A stretch of DNA of 20,886 nt, taken from NCBI GenBank assembly GCA_948560485.1, contig CAOXUF010000010.1, positions 1 to 20,886 of the forward strand, in the 5' to 3' direction. Source of the DNA: an uncultured Eubacterium sp. Lineage in GTDB: Bacteria > Bacillota_A > Clostridia > Lachnospirales > Lachnospiraceae. The notes beneath the pieces were generated by a model, which searched no databases, was not told the DNA's origin, and worked only from the letters and a program-made list of their open reading frames with translations. The position numbers and the translations under genes were made by a program. Positions 1 through 8,512 of the stretch are shown here, piece by piece (within the stretch, counting starts at the first letter, position 1; each line of letters starts with the position of its first letter).

Positions 1-55
1 GGACGGGGCATTTTTAAAAATGCCCCGTCCCAGATTAAAAATGACCTGTCCCCAA
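1..55. repeat. REP-like nested palindrome, cut by the window edge
   Basis: Positions 1-30 are a perfect 30-bp palindrome: 15-base arms GGACGGGGCATTTTT and its complement, with no spacer. Positions 31-55 continue with AGATTAAAAATGACC and TGTCCCCAA. These look like the right outer arm of a larger hairpin whose left arm would lie before position 1. Paired GGGGACGGGGC / GGGGACAGGTC modules resemble dispersed palindromic repeats that I associate with REP-type elements in Firmicutes. That family assignment is from memory. The hairpin lies just past the stop of the minus-strand kinase gene, so it may also end transcription, although no clean U-tract is visible. Confidence 0.6.
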
Positions 56-952
56 CTTTTCTACTGCACGCGCTCCGCACGCATTCGCGCACTTCGCACA
101 TCCCTCCAATGTCTTTCCATGAAGAAGCCCATGTATAAATCCGGCCACAAAGCTGTCTCCCGCCCCTGTTGTATCCACGCAGTTCACATTCTTCACCGCC
201 GGTGACCAGAACTCCTTCCTGTCATTTCTCACATAGCATCCCATTGCACCGCATTTGATAACCACGCACCGCGCTCCGGCCTCCATAAGTTTCCAGGCCG
301 CTTCTTCCGTCCCCCGCCTCTCTTCCGTCTGGTTCCCATCTGTAAGCAGGGCTGCTTCCTCATAATTTGCAAATAGATAATCTACATAATGAAATGCTGC
401 AGACATATCCTCCGCCCTCTCGCCATTCTTACATTTCGTCATATCTGCACATACAGTTATCCCCTGTTTTTTTGCCTGTCTGAAGAGTGTTTCCAGCTCT
501 TCCGCTCCTATATGGGGAAAAACGAAGATACTGGCAAAGCTGATCAGTCTGGCTTTCTCAGGAAATGGCATCGCTATATCTGATAATCTTAAGCTCCTGA
601 GACTTCCATTTTTATTCGTAAGAAAACTTCTGCCCCCGTCTTCTCTTACAAGTACGACATTCACACCTGTTGCCAGGTCACTCCTCTCACATCCTGTCCG
701 AAGCCTTATTCCGCTCTCTCTGCAGTAATCCTGCAAATACCTTCCCGCACGGTCCTGACCAAGCACGGTTTCGAGTCCGACAGCATCCCCGAGTCCTGCC
801 AGTACAGATGCCTCGTTCAGCGCATCACCTCCCGGAGACATGCAGATCTCCTCTGCCGGATAAGAGCCTGTATGAAATACTTCTTCACTGGCAGGCCGCA
901 CTAATACATCTATAATCGCCGCCCCTATAATTAGCACTTCCGTCTCTTCCAT
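35..952 (-). CDS. PfkB-family carbohydrate kinase (C-terminus apparently replaced by a repeat)
   Basis: This is a ribokinase/PfkB-family cytoplasmic sugar kinase that would phosphorylate a sugar or nucleoside with ATP; the substrate cannot be read from sequence. Visible motifs are the N-terminal substrate region with GGDALN at residues 41-46 and the family signature DTTGAGDSF at 260-268, whose Asp266 is the expected catalytic base. The start is supported by AAAGGAGA about 6 bases upstream. It lies 22 bases after the FAD dehydrogenase gene on the same strand, so the two are probably co-transcribed. The oddity is the end: after the helix ACGARAVEKL the protein stops at GTGHF, and those codons plus the stop are part of the palindromic repeat at 1-55. 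Family members normally continue for roughly 10-20 residues, so the native tail was probably lost. At 305 residues it is still near family length and may be active. Confidence 0.85.
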   Translation of the reverse strand: MEETEVLIIGAAIIDVLVRPASEEVFHTGSYPAEEICMSPGGDALNEASVLAGLGDAVGLETVLGQDRAGRYLQDYCRESGIRLRTGCERSDLATGVNVVLVREDGGRSFLTNKNGSLRSLRLSDIAMPFPEKARLISFASIFVFPHIGAEELETLFRQAKKQGITVCADMTKCKNGERAEDMSAAFHYVDYLFANYEEAALLTDGNQTEERRGTEEAAWKLMEAGARCVVIKCGAMGCYVRNDRKEFWSPAVKNVNCVDTTGAGDSFVAGFIHGLLHGKTLEGCAKCANACGARAVEKLGTGHF

Positions 953-974
953 AACCGTCTCCTTTTAATCGTCA

Positions 975-2348
975 TCACAGTTTTGACAAGCTGATCTGGT
1001 CTGCCACATATACCCCGCTGGCTGACGCATGGGAAAGGGAGTGTGTCACACCGCTCCCATCGCCGATCACATACAGACCTTCATACTTTGTTTCCAGATT
1101 CTGATTAAGCTCCACCTCCATATTGTAGAACTTAACCTCAACCCCGTACAGCAGAGTATCGTCATTAGCCGTTCCCGGCGCAATCTTATCCAGTGCATAA
1201 ATCATCTCAATGATCCCATCCAGAATTCTTTTTGGCAGCACAAGACTTAAGTCCCCCGGCGTTGCCGCCAGTGTAGGCCGCACCGTCCCCTCATCAATCC
1301 GCTTCTGATTACTTCTGCGCCCTCTCTCCAGATCTCCGAAGCGCTGCACAATCACACCGCCGCCAAGCATATTCGAAAGCCTTGCAATTCCCTCCCCGTA
1401 TCCATTACTATCCTTAAAAGGCTCTGAAAAATGCTTCGCTACCAGCAATGCAAAATTGGTATTCTCCGTCTTCTTCGCTTCATCCTCAAAGCTGTGTCCA
1501 TTTACCGTAATAATTCCATTTGTATTTTCATTTACAACAATTCCGCAGGGATTCATGCAGAAGGTACGCACATTATCCTCAAACTTCTGCGTACGGTAAA
1601 CAATCTTACTCTCATAAAGTTCGTCCGTCAGATGGGCAAAAATAACCGCCGGAAGCTCTACACGCACACCGATATCCACCCTGTTCGACTTCGTCGGTAT
1701 ATCAAGCTCCCTGCAAATCCGCTCCATCCACTTACTCCCGCTTCTCCCCACGGAAATAATACACCTGCGGCATTTCTCAGTATTTTCACCAAAATATACA
1801 AGATAGCCGTCCTCCTGAATCTCCAGACGATCCACCGGTGTATCAAAGTAAAAATCCGCCCAGGATCTCAGCTCATTATAAAGCTGCTCCAACACAACAT
1901 AATTAATATCCGTCCCCAAATGACGCACCGAGGCCTCAAGAAGAGTCAGCTTATTCTGCATGCAGGACTTCTTAAACTCTGTGCCCGCCGTAGAATACAT
2001 CTTTGTCCCCTCTCCGCCATGGGACACATTAATCTCATCCACATATTTCATCAGGGAAATCGCCTTTTCCTTCCCAATATATTTATAAAGCGTCCCGCCA
2101 AAATCATTTGTAATATTGTATTTCCCATCCGAAAATGCCCCTGCCCCTCCAAATCCACTCATAATCGCGCACGTCTTGCAGTTAATACACGTCTTCACCT
2201 TATCCCCGTCAATAGGACAGCGCCGCTTCTTAAGCGAATGCCCCGCCTCAAAAACTGCCACCTTTAAATCCGGTCTCTTCTTCATCAGCTCATATGCCGA
2301 GAAAATACCACCCGGCCCCGCGCCGATAATGATCACATCATATTTCAT
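975..2348 (-). CDS. FAD-dependent dehydrogenase, COG2509-like
   Basis: A 457-residue cytoplasmic flavoprotein. The N-terminus MKYDVIIIGAGPGG is a classical dinucleotide-binding (Rossmann) motif. It is followed by a cysteine cluster (Cys44, Cys54, Cys57, Cys60) and the FGGAGAFSDGKYN segment typical of the uncharacterised FAD-dependent dehydrogenases of COG2509. Near the C-terminus, YVIGDGSGVTHSLSHASASG is the second FAD-contact region. The physiological electron donor and substrate are unknown for this family. I chose the ATG at 2348, preceded by GGAGG nine bases upstream, over a 37-residue upstream extension to 2459. The extension has no resemblance to the family, although a GGAAAGG also precedes 2459. 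Same orientation as the kinase, 22 bases upstream of it, so probably one operon. Confidence 0.85.
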   Translation of the reverse strand: MKYDVIIIGAGPGGIFSAYELMKKRPDLKVAVFEAGHSLKKRRCPIDGDKVKTCINCKTCAIMSGFGGAGAFSDGKYNITNDFGGTLYKYIGKEKAISLMKYVDEINVSHGGEGTKMYSTAGTEFKKSCMQNKLTLLEASVRHLGTDINYVVLEQLYNELRSWADFYFDTPVDRLEIQEDGYLVYFGENTEKCRRCIISVGRSGSKWMERICRELDIPTKSNRVDIGVRVELPAVIFAHLTDELYESKIVYRTQKFEDNVRTFCMNPCGIVVNENTNGIITVNGHSFEDEAKKTENTNFALLVAKHFSEPFKDSNGYGEGIARLSNMLGGGVIVQRFGDLERGRRSNQKRIDEGTVRPTLAATPGDLSLVLPKRILDGIIEMIYALDKIAPGTANDDTLLYGVEVKFYNMEVELNQNLETKYEGLYVIGDGSGVTHSLSHASASGVYVADQISLSKL

Positions 2349-2485
2349 CCTTGTCTTCCTCCATCTATTCCCCTCCAGACCCCGGTATTCTCCTCCCGCG
2401 GCCTGCCTGAGGGACAATTCCCCAAGGCCGCCATTCAAGCCTAAAAAGACCGAAAGCATTATGCCTTTCCCACTGCCTGCTCCCC

Positions 2486-3361
2486 TTAAAATTCTTCAAC
2501 TGCTCTCAAAACAAGAGTCATGTCTTCGTCACTCGTATACCATCCTATATCAATAAATGCATAGTTCAGAAGCTTCAGCGCCTGTTCCATTGTAAGCGGA
2601 AAATCCTCCAGCTCCCACCAGCCTTCCATATCTCTTGCTGAATTCCTCATCATTTCCAAAGCATCCTGCTCATCCTCTGTCAGAAGCCCCATCAGTGCAG
2701 AACTCTCTTCATGCACCCGGTTCATAATCGCCTCAATCAGTTGACCCTTCGGAGCACTTTTCTTCACCTGCGCCTTCAGCCTCCCTGCCATATCAGATAA
2801 CTGCAGCTTCGTCGATTCCCCTAACAAATCCTCCCAACTGTCCGCCAGATCTGCTTCAATAAACTTTTCCACTTCATCATAATACTCTCTCGGCATTGTC
2901 CCCTGCCCAAAAAAGTTCCTCACCGCATCCGCCTTTTGCTTCCTGTTCTTAAGCTCGTGCTCCACCTCATCCGAATCATCAAAAATATCGCCCATCCCCT
3001 GCTCTAATATCCTGGTTAAATCTGTCATCATGCTTTCTACAAACTCATCTTCTGACATGTTATACGCATTGTTCTTTAACTTGTCAATATCGAATCCTAA
3101 CTCCCCCAGACTTCCCAGAATCTCCTCCTCAGCGCCTTCCTCTTCAAACATATCCCATTCATCCACCTCCCAGTTCTCCTTTGCCTTCTTCTCCTTACGG
3201 ATCTTTTCTATCATCACTGAATCCGTAAACCTGGCACAGTCAATTTCATACCGCTTAAGCGGAGTCTCCTCAAAGTCTCCTGTCCATGGCTCCCTCTTCT
3301 TGAATTCGGCTGCCAGTTCATATAATCTTCCCCATTGCTCTTTTGTAGCTTCCTCTCTCAT
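2486..3361 (-). CDS. Acidic hypothetical protein with SAP/Rho-N-like segment
   Basis: A 291-residue soluble, strongly acidic protein with no signal peptide or membrane segment. The N-terminus (EQWGRLYELAAEFKKREPW) resembles small DUF domains found in Clostridia (a DUF7309-like domain is my tentative recollection). A middle region (about 55-150) is very rich in Glu/Asp and Lys. Residues 184-216 (TKLQLSDMAGRLKAQVKK and onward to EAIMNRV) have the spacing of a SAP or Rho-N-like helix-extended-helix motif that often binds nucleic acid. The function is not known. I chose the ATG at 3361, with AAAGGA about 12 bases upstream, over the TTG at 3382, which has no ribosome binding site. The 137-base gap to the FAD gene makes co-transcription uncertain. 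Confidence 0.65.
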   Translation of the reverse strand: MREEATKEQWGRLYELAAEFKKREPWTGDFEETPLKRYEIDCARFTDSVMIEKIRKEKKAKENWEVDEWDMFEEEGAEEEILGSLGELGFDIDKLKNNAYNMSEDEFVESMMTDLTRILEQGMGDIFDDSDEVEHELKNRKQKADAVRNFFGQGTMPREYYDEVEKFIEADLADSWEDLLGESTKLQLSDMAGRLKAQVKKSAPKGQLIEAIMNRVHEESSALMGLLTEDEQDALEMMRNSARDMEGWWELEDFPLTMEQALKLLNYAFIDIGWYTSDEDMTLVLRAVEEF

Positions 3362-3382
3362 TATTATTCCATTTCCTTTCAA

Positions 3383-3782
3383 AATTTATCGTAAAGCATC
3401 CTTCCCAATTCGCTCTAAACAATCGTATCTGTTCAGTATCTCCATAATGCGCCGAACTATTTCGGGGAATATAACAATAGAATAACATGATTGAGGACTC
3501 CTCACAAGCAGACTTTCCTCAAAATTTCGTTTAGGTGAGGTGGTAATAGTTTTTTGACTGCCATCTTTGCTAAAATGAGAATTCACAAATCATGGTGCGG
3601 TGGTCCCTTGAGAAATGATTAGGGAATTTTAAAAGCGATAGTACCATGTATTTTAAGCAGAGGCTTAGATCAGAGTTTCCCACATATGCACTAAAAATTG
3701 TGGAGAAATTTGGAAGGACAGAATCAGAATACCCTGTCCAGTATTATGTTATAGATTGAAAAGTTAGAAGGCGGATGGGGAA
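3383..3782. other. Divergent intergenic region upstream of the polysaccharide cluster
   Basis: About 400 bases between the minus-strand hypothetical gene and the plus-strand cluster. It should hold the cluster promoter, but the best plus-strand candidate is weak: TTGACT at 3554-3559 and GAGAAT at 3577-3582 with a 17-base spacer. Small inverted repeats are present: TGAGGA-C-TCCTCA at 3492-3504, CCTCA...TGAGG around 3515-3541, and TCCCT...AGGGA around 3603-3625. Two short open frames are seen and neither is convincing. One is a minus-strand GTG frame 3586-3386 (66 codons, no RBS) ending 24 bases before the hypothetical gene. The other is a plus-strand ATG frame 3646-3759 (37 codons, starting MYFKQRLRSEF, no RBS), unrecognised, possibly a gene remnant. 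Confidence 0.4.
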
Positions 3783-5045
3783 ATGCAGCAGGGAAAAGAT
3801 GTACAGCACGTATTCCTTATAGGTGCCAAATCATTAGGGGCTTATGGTGGGTACGAAACTTTTGTTGACAAGCTGACCGAATATCACCAACATGATGCGA
3901 GAATTAAATATCATGTAGCTTGCAAAGCAAATGGCGATGGCTACATGGATGAAACTAGGTTTGAGGGCGTAAACAGTGTGATAAAGAAAAGCAGTGCAAC
4001 TGTTGAATTTATCTACCACAATGCCCGTTGCTTTAAAATTAAAATCCCAGAGAGATTGGGAGCGGCGCAGGCTATTTATTACGATATGAAAGCATTGAAT
4101 GAATCCTGCAGATATATTGAAGAAAAGAAAATAGAACATCCGGTTATCTATATCATGGCTTGCCGTATTGGACCGTTCATGAAACACTTCTATAAGAAAA
4201 TCCATAAATTCGGCGGCAGGGTTTATCTGAATCCTGATGGGCATGAATGGATGCGGACCAAGTGGAATGCTCTGATTCGCAAATATTGGAAAGTATCCGA
4301 GCAAATGATGGTTAGGTGCTCTGATTTAGTCATCTGTGATTCTGTAAATATTGAGAAGTATATACATGAACAATATGACGGAAAAGGAATCCGGAGAAGG
4401 GATCCAAGGACAACATTTATTGCGTATGGTGCAGATTTGACATTTAGTAAACTGAAAGACAATGACTCGAAGCTGATAGACTGGTATCAGAAAAGAAGTC
4501 TGAGTAAAAAAAATTATTATCTTGTAGTCGGCAGATTTGTTCCGGAGAATTCTTTCGAGGTTATGATCCGGGAGTATATAAAGAGCAAGACTAAGAGGGA
4601 TTTTGCAATTATCACAAACGTGAATGAAAAATTTCTAAATGAGCTTGAGCAGAAGTTACATTTTAAGCGGGATGGTCGAATCAAGTTTGTAGGAACTGTA
4701 TATGATCAAGAGCTATTGAAAAAGATAAGAGAAAATGCTTATGCGTATTTTCATGGACATACCGTTGGTGGTACAAACCCAAGTTTGATTGAGGCTTTAG
4801 GAAGTACAGACTTGAATCTTCTTGTGGATGTCGGATTTAACAGAGAGGTTGCGGTGGATTGTGCTCTGTATTGGCATCAAGATGAGGGTGAACTGGCAAA
4901 CTTGATTGATAAAGTGGATACAATGAACCCGGAACAGATTGCAAATATGGGCAGAAAAGCCAGGAAGCGTGTAGCAGAAGAATACACATGGGAGAAAATC
5001 TGTGACATGTATGCGGATGTGTTTCTTAGTGTGGGGAGCCAATAA
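3783..5045 (+). CDS. cps2T: Cps2T-like GT4 rhamnosyltransferase (DUF1972 N-terminus)
   Basis: A 420-residue GT-B glycosyltransferase of the GT4 family with the DUF1972-type N-terminus of pneumococcal Cps2T. That enzyme adds beta-1,4-L-rhamnose to the lipid-linked first sugar. Visible features are VFLIGAKSLGAYGGYETFV (residues 10-28), the acceptor-side NPDGHEWMRTKW (150-161), the start of the C-terminal Rossmann domain at GRFVPENSF (250-258), and HTVGGTNPSLIEAL (326-339), the region carrying the nucleotide-sugar-binding Glu. Cytoplasmic or membrane-peripheral. It is the first gene of the cluster and would act second in repeat-unit assembly. The initiating sugar-phosphate transferase is not in the window. 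Its stop overlaps the next start by one base (TAATG), suggesting coupled translation. The rhamnose specificity is inferred from family resemblance only. Confidence 0.8.
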   Translation: MQQGKDVQHVFLIGAKSLGAYGGYETFVDKLTEYHQHDARIKYHVACKANGDGYMDETRFEGVNSVIKKSSATVEFIYHNARCFKIKIPERLGAAQAIYYDMKALNESCRYIEEKKIEHPVIYIMACRIGPFMKHFYKKIHKFGGRVYLNPDGHEWMRTKWNALIRKYWKVSEQMMVRCSDLVICDSVNIEKYIHEQYDGKGIRRRDPRTTFIAYGADLTFSKLKDNDSKLIDWYQKRSLSKKNYYLVVGRFVPENSFEVMIREYIKSKTKRDFAIITNVNEKFLNELEQKLHFKRDGRIKFVGTVYDQELLKKIRENAYAYFHGHTVGGTNPSLIEALGSTDLNLLVDVGFNREVAVDCALYWHQDEGELANLIDKVDTMNPEQIANMGRKARKRVAEEYTWEKICDMYADVFLSVGSQ

Positions 5046-6235
5046 TGAAAGTATTAGCTATACACAATTTCCATAGAAAAAACTCTGCAAGTGGAGATGA
5101 TCAGGTATTTAAAAGTGAAACAGCTTTACTGGATAAATATGGAAATCAAGTTATTAGATATACTGTATCAAATGACGATTTCGATAATTTTGGTATGGCA
5201 GGGAAAATAACCGCTGCAATGGGAATGCTGTGGAGTTTTAAGCATTATAAAGCCGTACAGCAAATTATTGACAAAGAGAAACCGGACTTAGTTCATGTCC
5301 ACACCTTTTTTCCGTTGCTGTCACCGTCCATTCTTTATGCTGCGAAGAGAATGGGTGTAAAAGTGGTCGCCACTCTGCATGACACCCGATTTATTTGTCC
5401 ATGTTCTACATCTTTGAGAGGAACGGAAATTTGTAATAAGTGTGGGGATGGAAAGTATTTCCGAATGTGCAGATATGGATGTTTTAAAAATTCCAGATTG
5501 CAGAGTTTCATTGTTGCCTGTATTTTTTCATATCATCGCATAAGAAGAAGTTTCTATAGGCAGATTGATCGTTACATTTGCTTAAATGAAAACCAAATTA
5601 GGCTTTTGACGGATGTTGGTTTTGACAAAAATAAGATTATAAAGAAGTATAACTTTGTCCCTGATGCAGAAGCAAATTTAAAAGCAATAAAAGTTAAGAC
5701 CATTCCAGATCAATACGTAGTTTTTTATGGTCGTATTGGCGAAGAAAAAGGAGTTCGATCTTTGATGCAGATATGGAATCAGCTGCCTGACATTCCTCTT
5801 GTTGTTATGGGTGGCGGTCCGCTTGAAGAAGAATTTAAGGCATGGGCTGATAAACATGATAATGTCTATTTCTTAGGCTACACACAGCATGATAAATGTC
5901 TTTCTATTGTCAAAGGCGGAAGTTTTGTAGTATTCCCATCTATTTGGTATGAAGGCTGCTCAATGGTTGAAATTGAAACTGAGAGTCTTGGAAAATGTTT
6001 GGTTGCAAGTGCTCTTGGATTTTCAGAGGAAGCAATAGAAAATGGTGTTAATGGTTATAAAATAGCACTTGGTGATGTTGACGGATTCAGAAGATGTATC
6101 ACGAGTTTGTGGAGAGAACCTAAACTAATTTCCAAAATGGGAAGTAACGCACGTCGGGACTATGAACAAAAATATATGCCGGGAGATAATTACAAGCAAT
6201 TGGAAGATATTTACAGGGCAACATTGGAGTGTTAG
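5045..6235 (+). CDS. GT4-family glycosyltransferase with Cys-rich insertion
   Basis: A 396-residue GT-B glycosyltransferase. The N-terminal domain has the GT4 acceptor-side pattern DLVHVHTFFPLLSPSIL (81-97) and a TLHDTRFIC segment. The donor domain has YGRIGEEKG (228-236), MGGGPL (255-260) and PSIWYEGCSMVEIETESLG (298-316), which contains the EX7E pair Glu303/Glu311. Six cysteines (118, 120, 130, 133, 142, 146) cluster around a short basic segment. Similar clusters occur in other GT4 enzymes and could bind metal; their role is not established here. It probably adds a sugar to the lipid-linked repeat unit; donor and linkage cannot be predicted. It is translationally coupled to the preceding gene through a one-base overlap and followed immediately by a stem-loop. 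Confidence 0.85.
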   Translation: MKVLAIHNFHRKNSASGDDQVFKSETALLDKYGNQVIRYTVSNDDFDNFGMAGKITAAMGMLWSFKHYKAVQQIIDKEKPDLVHVHTFFPLLSPSILYAAKRMGVKVVATLHDTRFICPCSTSLRGTEICNKCGDGKYFRMCRYGCFKNSRLQSFIVACIFSYHRIRRSFYRQIDRYICLNENQIRLLTDVGFDKNKIIKKYNFVPDAEANLKAIKVKTIPDQYVVFYGRIGEEKGVRSLMQIWNQLPDIPLVVMGGGPLEEEFKAWADKHDNVYFLGYTQHDKCLSIVKGGSFVVFPSIWYEGCSMVEIETESLGKCLVASALGFSEEAIENGVNGYKIALGDVDGFRRCITSLWREPKLISKMGSNARRDYEQKYMPGDNYKQLEDIYRATLEC

Positions 6236-6276
6236 ACAACCTTGCTGATGAGATAATCATCATTAGCAAGGGTTGT
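6236..6276 (+). other. Intercistronic stem-loop
   Basis: Directly after the stop codon of the GT4 gene, ACAACC-TTGCT (6236-6246) can pair with AGCAAGGGTTGT (6265-6276). There is one bulged base, and inner GATGA/TCATC pairs are possible, giving a stem of about 11-16 pairs. No T-run follows, so it does not look like a standard intrinsic terminator. It could be an mRNA processing or stability element, or a partial attenuator inside the long operon. Confidence 0.55.
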
Positions 6277-6315
6277 ATGGACAGTACCATAAATAAAAAA
6301 GGAAAATACAATAAT

Positions 6316-7347
6316 ATGAACCTCAATGCTTCAAATAAAAACACTTCCACTCAGACGAAAAAGCATGTGATTTTGGATAAAGTCAGCATAATCGTACCGA
6401 TATATAAAGTCGAAAAGGAGCTTGATCGTTGCGTAAGAAGTTTATTAGGACAGACTTATAAAAATATAGAAATTATTCTTATAAATGACGGATCGCCGGA
6501 TTCCTGTCCCCAATTATGCGAAAAATATGCGTGGGAAGACAGCCGGATAAAAGTAGTTCACAAGGAAAATGGAGGACTTTCATCAGCTAGAAACCGAGGA
6601 TTAGAAGTCGCAGAGGGGCAATACATTTCTTTTGTCGATGGCGATGACTGGGTAGAATCCGACTTTATAGAGACTCTTATAAATAATCTAAAGAGAGAAA
6701 AAGCGGATATTTCTATTATTGGATACACAATGATATGGGACAATGGGAAGTCCAGACGTTTCAGTAGTGATGATCAATATTATGTTTTAAACAAAGATGA
6801 GGCAATAAGAGAATTACTTATGCAACGCAAATTTCAGTGTATGGTTTGTCAAAAACTTTATTGCTCTTTTATTTTTGATTCTATACGTTTTCCAGAAGGA
6901 CAATTATATGAAGATGTCGCTGTGGGATTACCCACTTTTTTACGAAGCAATAAAGTTGTAGTTTCCGGAGAATCCAAATATTTTTATTATCAACGCAAAG
7001 AGGGAATCGTTAATTCCGGATTTAATGACAAGAAGCTATTCTTTTTAGAATGTTGCAGAGATATTATCGATTATTCCGACAGGAATAATCATTTGTATGA
7101 TCAAGAGGCGCATGCCTTTTACCTTCGGACACTTATGGTATTTCAGCTGTATCTTTATAAAGCGGAAAAAACTGAACATAATAAAAAAATTTTAAAAGGA
7201 CTGCAAAAAGAACTGTATCTCCAAAAATATTACATATGGGGAAATAAAGGACTTGAATTGAGAAAAAAGGTTGTTTTGACTCTAATGATACTACATTTTC
7301 CTTACTGGCTATTACTGAAAATGTGGGAAAAGAGGGCAGGCGCTTAA
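6316..7347 (+). CDS. GT2-family glycosyltransferase
   Basis: A 343-residue GT-A glycosyltransferase of family 2. The nucleotide-sugar-binding core is plain: VSIIVPIYKVEKELDRCV (23-40), ILINDGSPD (54-62), GGLSSARNRG (86-95) and the metal-binding DGDD (108-111) followed by W. The C-terminal third has an Arg/Lys-rich and hydrophobic tail (VVLTLMILHFPYWLLLKMW) that probably associates with the membrane. I chose the ATG at 6316, preceded by AAAGGA, rather than an in-frame GTG at 6229, because that extension would run through the stem-loop and is unlike the family. An ATG at 6277 is a weaker alternative. It likely adds one residue of the repeat unit; the donor is unknown. Confidence 0.85.
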   Translation: MNLNASNKNTSTQTKKHVILDKVSIIVPIYKVEKELDRCVRSLLGQTYKNIEIILINDGSPDSCPQLCEKYAWEDSRIKVVHKENGGLSSARNRGLEVAEGQYISFVDGDDWVESDFIETLINNLKREKADISIIGYTMIWDNGKSRRFSSDDQYYVLNKDEAIRELLMQRKFQCMVCQKLYCSFIFDSIRFPEGQLYEDVAVGLPTFLRSNKVVVSGESKYFYYQRKEGIVNSGFNDKKLFFLECCRDIIDYSDRNNHLYDQEAHAFYLRTLMVFQLYLYKAEKTEHNKKILKGLQKELYLQKYYIWGNKGLELRKKVVLTLMILHFPYWLLLKMWEKRAGA

Positions 7348-7386
7348 AAAATACTTAGGAGAATAATCTCATAGGAAGGATAAAGA

Positions 7387-8484
7387 ATGAATTTTGGTTT
7401 AAAAAAATTAAAAGTATCAAAAGCATCAATATTTTATTTAGCCTGGATTTTAATGATTATTCATTTATGTGTAGCCAATTCTAACGCATCAGAGTACAGT
7501 TTTCCTATGATTTCGTATTTTTCAATGGCCTTATTTGGAATTAAGATTTTAATTCAAAAAAAGAAGTCTTTGTGGGAATATCTTGAAATTATAGGATTAT
7601 ATATCATAGGTATTCTTTCTTTCAAAGCTAGTGATGATATGAGAGTATTATGGTTTGTAATAGTAATGTGCGCATGCAAGAATATTGATTTTGATAAAGC
7701 TGTAAAATATAGTTTTTATACAATACTTCTATGTTGTTTATTTTTTATGATTTTACACTTCTCAGGAGTTTTAGCAGATACAGCCCTTTTCTCCATAAGA
7801 GGTACAAGACGAAGTTTTGGATTAGGTCATCCCAATATGTTTGCGGCATATTATGTGCTTCTTATGATCCAGTATGTATATCTTAAATTTAATAAACTAA
7901 AGGCAAGAGAACTGATTCTATTCATAGCAGGAAGTATAATGGTTTATAATTTCACAAAGAGCGTAACAGGACTTGTGACTGCAGTTGCTTCATTGATTAT
8001 CTTGTTTGTTTTGAAGTTTTTTCCCTTGAAAAAAATCAATTCAAAAGCAATCGTTATTGGCTTGATTTGTGGCATTATACTGTTTACTGCAATTCCTATA
8101 ATATATAGCAGTAAATTTGCGATAATGGATGCTTTGATGACCGGGCGTTTGCACCAGGCAAATTTTTATTATGAAAAATATGGAATAAATTTATTTGGAA
8201 ATAATCTAAATGCAGATCTTACCAGTATTTATACAGATAATATATTAGACATAGGATATGCAAGGATGCTAATTAACAATGGTTTGATTTATTATATTGC
8301 TGTTGTATATGGATATGTAGTATCAATGTTTCGGGCTTGTGAATTAGAAAGACGTGATTTAATAGCATTAATGTCATGTTTTATTGTTCATATGCTTTCT
8401 GAAAATTTCGCCACTTATATTTTTATGAATGTTTCTATGCTTCTTTTTAGAATACATCCAAGTAAAAACAAAGGGGAGATGTGA
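7387..8484 (+). CDS. Wzy-like O-antigen/capsule polymerase
   Basis: A 365-residue polytopic membrane protein with about ten hydrophobic segments. The diagnostic piece is RRSFGLGHPNMFAAYYVLL (141-159): Wzy/O-antigen-ligase-type proteins commonly have an Arg-rich loop, then GxxHPN at the start of a membrane helix. A second soluble-looking loop with GRLHQANFYYEKYGINLFG matches the large periplasmic or extracytoplasmic loop of polymerases. It would join lipid-linked repeat units outside the membrane. A strong AGGAAGGA precedes the ATG. Sequence conservation in this group is poor, so the assignment depends on topology, the HPN motif and the setting among glycosyltransferases and a flippase. Confidence 0.8.
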   Translation: MNFGLKKLKVSKASIFYLAWILMIIHLCVANSNASEYSFPMISYFSMALFGIKILIQKKKSLWEYLEIIGLYIIGILSFKASDDMRVLWFVIVMCACKNIDFDKAVKYSFYTILLCCLFFMILHFSGVLADTALFSIRGTRRSFGLGHPNMFAAYYVLLMIQYVYLKFNKLKARELILFIAGSIMVYNFTKSVTGLVTAVASLIILFVLKFFPLKKINSKAIVIGLICGIILFTAIPIIYSSKFAIMDALMTGRLHQANFYYEKYGINLFGNNLNADLTSIYTDNILDIGYARMLINNGLIYYIAVVYGYVVSMFRACELERRDLIALMSCFIVHMLSENFATYIFMNVSMLLFRIHPSKNKGEM

Positions 8485-8512
8485 TTGCAAAAATAAATGG
8501 AAAGGAAATTTT

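Noticed and set aside
1431..2267. Long plus-strand open frame (278 codons)
   Set aside because: It lies antisense within the FAD dehydrogenase gene, has no RBS or recognisable domain, and reflects codon bias of the opposite strand.
2349..2459. N-terminal extension of the FAD dehydrogenase to 2459
   Set aside because: The extra 37 residues precede the canonical KYDVIIIGAGPGG start and look non-coding. GGAGG precedes the ATG at 2348.
3386..3586. Minus-strand GTG frame of 66 codons upstream of the hypothetical gene
   Set aside because: No RBS and no recognisable motif. The spacing to the next gene is operon-like, so a 3' remnant cannot be excluded, but it is not supported as a gene.
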